The translations under genes were made by a program, and so were the position numbers. This document shows positions 14,401 through 26,400 of a stretch of DNA of 64,000 nt, piece by piece; position 1 is the stretch's first letter; every line of letters starts with the position of its first letter. This DNA comes from Mactromeris polynyma (taxonomy: Eukaryota; Mollusca; Bivalvia; Venerida; Mactridae): contig JASFXZ010000071.1 in the NCBI GenBank assembly GCA_032209605.1, forward strand, positions 372,001 to 436,000. Reading direction: 5' to 3'. The notes beneath the pieces were generated by a model, which did no database searches, was not told the origin of the DNA, and saw nothing but the letters and a program-made list of their open reading frames with translations.

Positions 14401-17400
14401 AATTAATCTTCACGGTGGAAACATAGTACATGTATTCCTACTTGTTGGTTATATGTGCATAGATAATAAATAATCTTTCATAAAGAAATATACTGGACAG
14501 TATAGTATGCAATATAATAGCACATAAATCAAAATGAGAGTTTAGCATGATAAAATAGAAACAACATAGACATACATATACTATTGCACCTATCAATATT
14601 TTGCCCAGGACTGATCCAGGGGAATTAGACAATTTGCCTTTTTTGGGGGGTCCAATTCCCAACACTAGAGCGAAGATTTTGTCGAAATCCTCTCAGTGGA
14701 AGATGCTAATTCTCCACTTTCAAAAATCCAACCCAAGTCTATTTTCCGGGACATAAAATCACTCAAATTCCCACCTGTCAGGAATCATCTTCTGTCTAAA
14801 GGCCCTTGCATCCCCTCCACCCCCCTCCCCCTGGGGCAAAATATTGATAAGTGCATAGAATTTGTTTGAAAGCCAAAATATGTTCTAGCTAATACATTAA
14901 CTGATGAAGAATTGTGCATGTTTACAATACTTAATAAAAATTCGAAGTTAGTAATACATTGTGTGTAGATTTATAGACGTAGACACGGTGTTCACAACTT
15001 ACCGTACCACTAGACTTCATTATCTATCATGTAATATAATGATTCTAGATTACCAACTTTTAACAACTGATTATTATACCAAAATTATTGCAGGAAATCT
15101 TGCGAAATTGCTATAATTTATACCCAAAAATAAATGCTCGCTAAAGACCATTTTGTTAATTTTATGACAAGACGGAAAGAAGAAATTTACAAACATTTAA
15201 TCTCGCTAGACAAACTAAAAACTTTAATTGCAATATATTGGTCTCATGACAATACAGTTTACAGTATCTTACACTTACAGGCATGTACTACCCAAGTCAT
15301 ATTTTAGCCATTTTTATGGGCATTATTTGGTCATTAACCAAATACGAGCCATTTTCCGATCATAGACACATTTAACTGTACATCAGTATATGAATGTAGG
15401 AACTAAGTGTCACTGACAGTTCTAACCATACCACTCAGGTAACCATTGGTTACCTGATGTACTTACATTGGTCAAGTTTGGTCCAACAACTGGCGATGCC
15501 ATGGACAAATTTCTCTCTCCATTCCTTACAACAAGAAGTCGGAGAGGAGTCACTGAAAAAAGACAATATATTGATAGTTTCACGCAAAACTATAGTAACT
15601 TACATGAAAGAAACAATTTCAACAGTTTTCTGCCAATCACTTGATATGCCAACAACGGTAGATTCATTTCTAGACAATTTGAATATTCATGTATAAAAAT
15701 AAAATTATATCCGAAATAACCTGCACATACGTCCAAAGGTAGGGAGCATTTCACAGTAGTTTACAACATCACATGGTCACCACCTATCTGAAACACCAAT
15801 CTATTTCGAAATAATTGTAACCAAGTATTATTCATTTTGACTAGAGGCTCACATGAGCTTTATTGACAGTCCTCGTAAATGTTCACAGTGGGTACAATAG
15901 AGCAGGTTATACTTACTGCCACAAAGCTCGTTGTCCCCATGGTTTTTCTTGTGTAGTTTGGGAGCAAATGGCATAATATATCCTTCCATTGGCCAGTCAT
16001 AATCCTGTAACATATTGTAAACAGTATACAGTACAATCTCACTAAAAGACCACCTTGAAATTAAGACCATCTCAGTAATCATACTTTAACATCATGGACC
16101 AGTTTTCAATTCTTCTTCCATGGTTTAACTCCATAATCAGACTGACTTTTTAGAATGGTGGTCTCATTATCAATGTTTCAACATGTAGTACAATGTTGCG
16201 CATCGATGTGTATCAATCTCGGACCTCCAGTCAACAGATATTGAAAATAAACTTATCTAACCTAACTATGAAATGTAATACTACTCATTTTAGAGATTTG
16301 TACATAAGTCTCTTGAAATCACTGATTCGCAGATTTTTGACTAAGGAAAATATAAATGTATGCCATATTTACCATATTAAGGGAACCATCAGCCCTCACA
16401 GGCCAGGATAATGCTTGCTTGTTCCATTCAGGATTTGTAGCATCGTTGTGTTTCCATTGTCCGAGATTACCAAACTTCTCTTGTTTCAAGGCAAACCTGT
16501 AATAAAGGAAATATGTACTTCATGTGTTACTGTCAAAACCATTGGCTACGTTCATCTACATATCCTTCGATTGATGCTATATTATTGTTCCCCTATGTTG
16601 ATTTGTTAATGAATCTTGTTTTGAACACTTCTATCTGTACTCCAATCACAGTAAATGTTTATAAATTTTAAATTTACCAAAAGCACACAACAACAAAACA
16701 TACCTCTGTAACGTTTTAGCTTTCTTCGTAAGTGGATCTGAGACAACGAGGTATATTCTGGTACCCGGTGGCACGCCCTCAGGTTGTACGCTGTCTTCCG
16801 TCTCCTCACCAAATTTCTTTCCTAAATATGTCATCAACAATTCTGGATAGGCCTAAAATTGAAGATCAATTGTTTTAAAACAATTAGAATTTAAGATTAT
16901 GTTAACGCTACACATGATAAATTTGTACACGCAATTAATTGGAGAATGACACACTTTATTCTTTACTGCTCAGCATTGTGCGATGTTCTAGAGTATGCCT
17001 GTATGATGCCATTCTCTCAAAATATTTAGAAAATAAGACTATCTATCTTTAAACTTACCTTTGATGAGATAGAAGCATCAGCATTGAATGTCCACAGTTG
17101 ATGCGGATTTCCGACCATTTTCTTCTGTAAACTGACCACATACCCAGTCACCTTTGTCTCCATACCAATCAAGTTTGTCTCGACTTTTACATCACTTACA
17201 GCCAGGCATAGTTGGGGGAACGGTTTAATGTATATAAACCCAGACTATGAAATAAAGAACCAGTATTAATGAATATTTTATTTAAACAACAAAAATATTT
17301 CAAATTCTTGTCAATTCCTACAAAAAAAGGGTCAGTTTTCCAGTTCAGAAAATTCACAAATACATTAGGCCTGTTGTCTATTGAGTTTGTATTTCAGCTA

Positions 17401-20400
17401 ATACATACATTAAAATAATAGAAGATGCATATAATAAAGAATACATAATTAAAATAGTCAATTTTTGGATCTTATTAAAGCTTAATTCAATTTTTATAAC
17501 CAGTCAATAATTATTATAACTGGTCAATAAATGTACCAACCAGTCAATAAAACAGCTTGTGTTATTAAACATTTATTGTAACACAAGACCTGACAAATTG
17601 ATCCCTTTATATAACTGCTTCCAAGGTTTCCAACGCGTATTTGTGCCAAAGTCAGAGATTCTGAACACTGAAGAAGAATCTTGTTCAAGACCAATGACAT
17701 ATTTCTACACCATATTTCAATACAGAATATCACATGACTTGCTCTGTTTATTATATTGAGTCAAAAAGCAAATAAGTCTGAGCACACAGAGCAAACTCAA
17801 TCTTAAGGTGGCTGAAAATTTGACAAAAATCAGACTATGCTGCAAAAGTCTAAAAGAGAAATCTTACCTTTGATACAACCCAAATCTGTGACTCTGACGG
17901 CCATAGTTCTTTGTGTCCTTTCGACAATTTATGGTTTATAATGATTTCTGGGTACAACACTTTGGTAGGGTCCATCTATAACAAACAACATAAGACATTT
18001 CAACATTCATGACTACTAGGCCATGGATTTAAATAAATTTCAATGACTCCTGAAATATATAGTTCATACAAATCAATAAATCTGCAATACAGGGGTTTAA
18101 GTCACAGTACATTTACTACAAATGTATAAGATAAAATGCAAATGAAAACGTTGAAACCCTAATAAAGTAATAACATAGACTTTTTCAACAGATCATCAAG
18201 GTCTACAATGTTAGTCAATTTGCATTTAGTGGATTTTTGTGCAATGTTGAAGATATACCAATAAAATGCCATACTAAATATGGAAAGTTACATACCATAA
18301 ACTGTAGATAGTGTCCTCTTGCGTCAAGCTCTGCCATACTTGCAAGAGCCTCTATCTGAGCTTTTTCTCCCTCATATTTACATTTCTCGTATTCATACAC
18401 AGTAGGAAATCCAATACTTGCATCGTAATTATCGTAACTGAAAAATATTAAATATTTTCAGTCAGTGATCTGAGATTATACAACTGAGTCTCCTAACTCA
18501 AGTATCTGACTGGTTGCATTCAGAAACTGGTTGCAAAACTCTTTTTTACAATCTCACACTCTGATGTTACTGGTAGAATTCTGTGGAATTCTTTTTGGAC
18601 TTATACGAGTATCTTAACATGAAAACACAAATGTATGAATTTCCAGTAAAACACTATAAAACATACACCAGTCCCGAGCTATGCAACTAAATATGTCAAC
18701 ACATCACAGAAACTGTGGGAGATGTAACAAAATATTACAGAAAATTATCTCTAAACAATAGATTTATAAAATGAACGTTGGATAAAAGCCATATCTGCAG
18801 TTACAGACTGAAACATCTCTAAACATACTCTAAATTTTGTCAGTCAGAATCGATTTTTTCCTTCACATTAAAACCCACCATTCCAGGAATACCCGTAAGA
18901 CTTGATCGCTGAATATAAATATTTCTTTACCACTGTGGCAAATTTGCTACGGCTGATTCAGCAGGGAAAAACAATGAAGCAGATTAGAAATTTATAAAAT
19001 TCTAAACCCAAAGTCAGATGAAGAAATCTTACTCAGCAAATCCCGGCAGCATACAGTCCTCTGGAGTAAGTTGTTCCCTCAATATGACTTGTTTCTCACC
19101 AAACACATCCTTACCCTTTGCTCTGTCAAATATCACCTGTATACAATATGCTGAAAATACAAAAAAAAACATTTTCTAAGATACTGATAAATGATGCAGC
19201 AAAACCCCACTTAAAGACGACTTCAAAGTGAAGAGCTTTTCATTACTAAGCTTGTATATTCATGGATCAGTTTTTAATTCACACCCGCATCTTCCAGGCA
19301 GAGTAGCCAGCAACTTATCCAGTACCCTACTGTCGGTCTACTTAAATATTCAACACAAGAAACAAATATTGTTCAGGGTACTTACTGAAAGGAGATATGT
19401 AGTTTTCACCGAAAGATACCCAGATCTCATCGTCCGTTTTCAAGCTGAACACATCTTTAACCTCTCGTCCAAATTCATTGAATATCTTCTTAGCAATTGG
19501 CGCTAACTTGGGATTTTGTGGGTTACCAAACAGCCCTGACACCTCATCCAATAACTGAACATAAATATGTAAAATATATAAGTATAAAAGTCTTAAACAA
19601 AAACCTAATTTTAATCAAAAGATATATTAAAAATGGAAAAACTAAATTCCAAGCTTCACTACTTAAGAATATACATGTAGCATAACATAACTACTATACA
19701 GGCAGTCAGATAATTTGAAATAGAAAAGTTAATAAAAGAAAGAGTCAACATTAATGAATTTCAAATCAAGCATTCAAGACCCAATTTTCATAAAACATCG
19801 ATCTCATATTGAGTAATTTTTCTAAAGTCAAATATTTCAATTCTTGTGTAATAAAAATTATGCAACATCAAACCTCTTATAAAGTTGTTAAGGAAAGAAG
19901 TCTATTTTTAGTTCATGCATGGCTCTCTGGATTCATTATACATTACATAACCCAAACAATGAGTTGTTCAACATTTGAGTCTTGAGAAAGATCTCAACTG
20001 ATACATTTCTTGAAATTGAGGCAAGTTTTGATGAACATACCCTTTGTAACAATATTTCCTTGGTTGACCCTTGTGTTGCCTTTCGTAGATTGAAGTAGAA
20101 ATCTTGCGGGGCATTTATGATGCCATTTTCATGTACCTGCAAACCAATGATCGAAAATCTTATTTTTCCACTGTAAATTCATATACACAGCAATACACAA
20201 ACCAATTTCTAGAATTAAGGAATACAATTTTTGGGGTTTTCTGACACAAACGGTCACATCACATGCGACATCAGCTTAGAAGTAAAATCAAGCATGATAG
20301 AGCTATATTTTATGTAGTGATTATGTATGTAGAGTTTCTTCCTTTAAAAGCATGGAGTTTTCATGGCTTGTGGGAGCCCTGGACTCAGATACACCCCATT

Positions 20401-23400
20401 CCAATGCGGGTACATTTCAGAGTTTAAACACAATGTAAAAAGATGTTTACCTTGAGTTTCAGACCAGGTGCTCCCAGCATTTTGTATGAACGGTCGTTAG
20501 GTAATGTTTTGATATGTCTCATCTTGAAATGTGAACCTTCCTCTTCCTCTGTGGCAACCATTCCTTGCAAGTTGTTGATCTTATCATCAATACTACACAA
20601 TGTTTCACTTAACTGGTCTACATCTCTGTCAGTCTGTAATGTATATTAGATAGATGTTTAAATGATAGGATATGTATGAATGATGAAGTGAAGCAGAAAA
20701 ATACATATACAAAGGGTACAGGCAAAATAAAGGGCAGGGACGTGCCCAAAGTTTTATTAAACCTGATCTATGTTATTTTTTATGTATTGATACAATAAAC
20801 ATGAAGTAAAAGCAATAATAAAGAGCAGGGTCCTGGTCCCAGCTTCATTTTCATTAAACTTCTCAAATTGAGATTGTTCTCATGTGAAGTAATACATTTC
20901 TTGTATGATAAAATTATGCAACAAGCACACTATTGAAAGTTATGTGTTTTGTGTTTAAATCTAGTTTACATACCAGATATTTTGATTCACCATGCATTTT
21001 ATAACTCAAAAAGTAAATTCTTCAAAATTTGAGATCTCAACTGATACAGATATAAACTGATCTCAACAAGAACATATAAATCATCATCAGGTCAGTAGTC
21101 AGGTTGTCCACTCCTCGGACCATTATACCTCCTTCGTACTTCATTTACACGATGTGGTACTTTAAACGATAATATTTTTTCCTACACTTGAGAGCAAGAA
21201 CTTACATAAGCAATAGCCTCCTCCACTTCATCCTTTGACATGGACACTATTTTAACGGCCATTTTTATCTTATCTTCTTCTCCATCCTTCATAAACATCA
21301 ACTGAAAATTATGAACACAATATTTTAGAAGACAAAAAATTTCTATTTTTTTAATGGGACCTTATGTCACAAAGTCAGGGATATGTGGTGACTTTACCGG
21401 CTACATGTATAAGAAAGGAGCAAGACCCAAGGTGGATAACTAAGCAGAATCATCAACCTTACATTAGGCAGCTAGATATTACTCACAAAGTCTACATCCA
21501 GGGTGGGATTTGAACTGGTAGCGGGCGGTGATGAGCAAGTGATTAAAAGTCAGCAACCATAACTCCACTACAGAGAATGGTATAAACTTGTCATTATGGT
21601 TAATTAACCCGATTTATGCATTGACTGCCTCACTGACCTTTGAGTTGCAAAGGCAATTGGGGAATACTTCATTCTGACAGTTTACTGTAGCACTAAAATT
21701 TGTAAACATGTTTTTAATGGACCATTGAAGTCAAAATCCCCTAATATATTCCTTTCTCTAAACAGAATTAACATCGTAAGATGATTTTATTTACCTCCCT
21801 TCTGAAGACCTTTGCTTCCTTTATACGAGCTTTCAGCACTTCCTTGATCGTGACAAGAAAATCTCTGGTTCCCGAAGGGCTGAACCCTTCACCAGTGGAG
21901 ACCCAAACAGGGCCCAGCACATAAGTACCCCCGGACTGTAGACACTCATCAAGAATAGGGGCTGAAATAAAGATATAAACATTATAAACAGGAGTAAAAT
22001 AAATAAATAAATGCCACAAGGGTTGTTCCAAAATAACCCAGACACTCCAATATTTTCCATTTAAATAAAAATTTAGCTATGATAAAAAAACATTTTTTTA
22101 AATTACACAAGATTTTTTTAATGGCCCTAATTTAGTATTTCAACACTTTCATTTTAACTTTACTGACAAGTGGTAGAACAACATGAAACAATTCAAAATG
22201 TAAACTACAGCACACATTTAGCAACATTCCAACAGCAACAACATATACAACTGGCCCCCATCTGCCGAAGCATCTCAATTTGAGATGAATCTCAGCTCAA
22301 ATATTCTCTCAGATCCTTGAGATTTTTCTCATCTGAGACAGGACTCAAAATCGGTATTACAAAAGAAAAGAAAAGGAGATGAGCTTTTTTCTCAGAAAAA
22401 ATTCCAGAGATCCAAAATGAGATCAGTCTCAAACTCAGGCTCTGAATTTGAGCAAAATCTCAATATTGGGCTGAGATTTCTATCTGAGATGCTTTGGGAG
22501 ATTGGTGCCTGATGATGTAACGGAATACATACTTTCAGCTAATGATGTAATCTCATTGCCTTCCCAGTCATAGATAACTCTTGCATGGCTTCTTAGATCC
22601 AACTTTCCTGTGCAAGCCACTAAAAACTGAAAACATAAACTAACACATTGTAACTTTGCATAACACAAAACAATAAGGATAAAGACCTAAGGGGAATCAA
22701 CTCTACAAACTAAACCAAGAGAAAAACTCTATAAAACACACCAAGGGGAACAACTCTGTGAAACAAAACAAAGGAGTATAACAATGTAAAACAAGTTTTG
22801 GCAAACAGATCTTTCAAACAATCCAAGGGGAACAACTCTATCAAACAAACCAAAGAGAACAACTCTATCAAACAGGTAGGTAGGAAATTAATTGTTTATT
22901 ATCTTTATGGTCATACAAGTGTTAACTATTAATAAATCCCCCCACTCAGACCCCCTCAATTTGTTTAAGTACGGCCCAGTTCGTGTGTATGCAGGGTTAA
23001 GACAAAACACTTTTTTAATAATGGCCTTACCTATATTTATTACAAAGATGCAAATTCATTTTATTGGCCTTTTATACAACTGACCTTTTAAATTGCATTT
23101 TATCTTTTTAACACGATATTCAATCCCTTCTATGACCAATCAAAATGTGTTATTAAGACTTGATTAATCTAAAATGTCATTCCTTCCTTACCTCTTCAAG
23201 TTTACTCAAATCTGCGACAATCTCGACTGGTTCTGTGCATTTTCCATTTCTGTAGACAATAATTCTAACACGCTTCAATTCAGCCAATTTCCTGAAATTA
23301 TAAATCTTCAAAGTAAACACAAACTTCAATATCAACACATTGAAATTAATCATCAGTTTAATTAAAATCTACAAAACCTACAAAAAATCAATAATCGCAT

Positions 23401-26400
23401 CATTTGAACTGCTGTTGTTGATTCTTCATTAAATAACAACTGCACGATTTCTGGGCACTCAACTACTCAGACAGTTTAATCAATCTGGTTGCAAACTTGC
23501 AATACACAAACAAGTCTATTCCTAAAGAATCTTTTCCTTCAATGCAATCTGTAATTCAGATATAATTTTATTTTAACAACATCAACAGTGTATACAGTTA
23601 ATTATATTAACAATAATTTTCATATCATCTATGATGAGTTTCCCAATTTTTTCTACTCACTTCATTCTTTTAGATAACTTTGGTTTTGATAGTTTTTTCT
23701 TGCCTTCTTCAGGCAGCATAACTCCAGTCAAAGTCCACTTGGCCCCATTACTGAGAATTATGTTCCCTGAAACAAATAGACGGTCAAAATAAAATCAAGC
23801 ACACCATCTTTGTAGGATAACATGATCATCACAGGGAGAAACTTCACTATCGGGAAATCAGGTGATTCCCTTCATTGCTTCCCCACTAGGAAGTATGTCA
23901 CTAAATTTAGATTTTAAATTTCAATTTGGGAAGCAAAATGTTATATTCTAATGTTTCCTAATAGGTTGGGAAGCAGGGGCCTCGCTCCACTTTGGGGGAA
24001 GGGGGTCGCAGCCCTTGGTAGGCGGAATTTCAGGCAAATTTTTTCAACATCTTTCGGTGAAAGTCACCAATCTCACCAATGGCAGATTTTGATTTTACTA
24101 ACTCCCTATATAAAATAAATACTGATAATTCTAATAATAATAACACACACAAGGTGTTTTCAGTCAGTCATAAGTGTTGGGTGTAGAATGGTTAAATTCT
24201 GAGCTCACTTTTAGTAAATGCATAAGGATCTTTGTAATTTTCTCCGGTAGTGATGTAAACTTCACCATCAATAGGTATATCTTTCTCATCAAACACTTCT
24301 ATTCCGTCTTCCAGAAAAATTCTACGAGCAGCAAATGGTAAGCTCAATTTATCTGTACAGAATTCCAGTAACTGTAATGAATTAAGCAGAACCATGTTAA
24401 ACAATATACAGACGCTCTCAAAGATGGAATCAATAGCTTGGCAATACTGATCAAGATATGACTTGTCATGTCGTTTACAACAGCTCCACATGTTTCTATT
24501 AATTCAGTTGCAATAGTTTGCACCAATCTCCTGAATTGTAAAAAATTCAGACTACTTCAAGTCTACCAATTTTAAACAAACAATATAATGACTACATGAT
24601 AAACAACTTCCGGATATGCAAATTTTACAAATTCACTTCATATACGGCGCATAATGCTTAATTTGGGTAACACTAAGAATTTAAGCGTCTGAGATACAGC
24701 TGAATACGTATAAATGAACTAGAGGACCCCTATTCTACTGGTGTATTCTATTTTATAAACAATTCCAAATGTTCACGTTGATAAGATTGAATTTTATTTT
24801 ACAGACTTAAAACTACATAAATAATTAACAAGACTCATGACGTCGCTGAGACCTTGAACTTTCAAATATGGACCCCTAACACTATATGGATTATATGCTA
24901 ACAAATCATCATTGGAAGTTTGACCAATGTAGGTTTAATTGTTTTTCAATAATTGGATCAAAAACCTAAAGGTCAACTGACTGACAGATGGATAAGAGCA
25001 TAATAATATACCCACTCTTCTTCAAAAGGGAGAATGAATTAGTTTACACTTATTCATTGTACACCGATTGTGAAATAAGTTCTTACAACTTACACTTATC
25101 ACTCTTGCCGACTGTTTCATGGGTAACTAACCAGTAATCGTGCAAACCTTCAGGGACTGTGAAGCTTATAATCAAACCAAGCTCCAAGCCGGGCCCGAAC
25201 GTAAAACCTTATAGAATTAGAAGTCTGGCACTTCCCTTTGCCCAATACTTGTACCCAAAGTTAACAGATCATTAATAGTGTTTCAAACAACACATGTTCT
25301 CACCATTTTGATGCTTGGTGCTGCCAATCGTATGAATGGTTCCCGTGTTCCATTGCGGAACGCTGTCACTCTGATAGTATGTGGCTTTTTTTTGTACTGG
25401 GATTTGACCTTACGTCCTGTGAAGATAAAACAAACCATAAGATACAAAAGGATATAAAAGTGCAAGATTTTAAAACAAAGTTCAGCTAAGCAGAACTTAC
25501 AAATTATTCATGAAATATCGATTTTCTAGTCATATTAGTAACACTAGTAGCACTTAATGATATTTATGTCAGAATTACAAACTAAGCATATATAATTTAT
25601 GTACAACACTAAAAGCATGTTTAATGAGTTTCAAATTAAAATTTTATAAAGCATTAACAGTCAATACATAAACTATTGGTTCGGTTAGTACAACTACACA
25701 GTAAAGTACATTAATTATGAAGTATTTGTAGAAGTGTTTGAATTATTTAATTTATGCTCTAAATGATCATATTTGAATTAAATAGAGCTATCACTGAAGA
25801 AGATGGATACCCAGCAATACTCTTTCACTGACATTTATTTGAGAACAGCCAAGATGGCCACCAGTTACCCGTCTTAAATGTGATTGAAAAAAATAAATCA
25901 TGCACTTAAACTCAACAAGTAAGTAATTCGTGTTTCATGAAAGTTTCATGAATATTCTCAAAAACTGTATAAGTAGTTTGCTCCACAACCACAAGTATTT
26001 GTTAAGAGACCAACCAACCATTACCAACAGACTGACTCCAGTATTATACCCCCTTCAAACTGTTTGCGGGGATATAAATACCTCACCATAAGCTCGAGCG
26101 ATATATGACCCCCATGGCGTTGCATTTTTATAACCCTCTATGAAAAAAATGCTTGTTAATATAATGAAAATACAGTCCTCTACAATCAGACTGGCAAAAT
26201 TTTAAAGCATAATGTCAATCAATTTTGAAACGCACTGATTAATAAACCCTATACCCCGAAAATACCGACCCCTATAAAAAAAAAACCCTTTCAGTACAGA
26301 AGACTCATCTGAGGTTTTTCATTCTAAAATATAATCCTCAACAAAAATGATTCTCAATTATTAGTTGACAAATAATTGTATTACCTCCGTAGTAAGTGGT

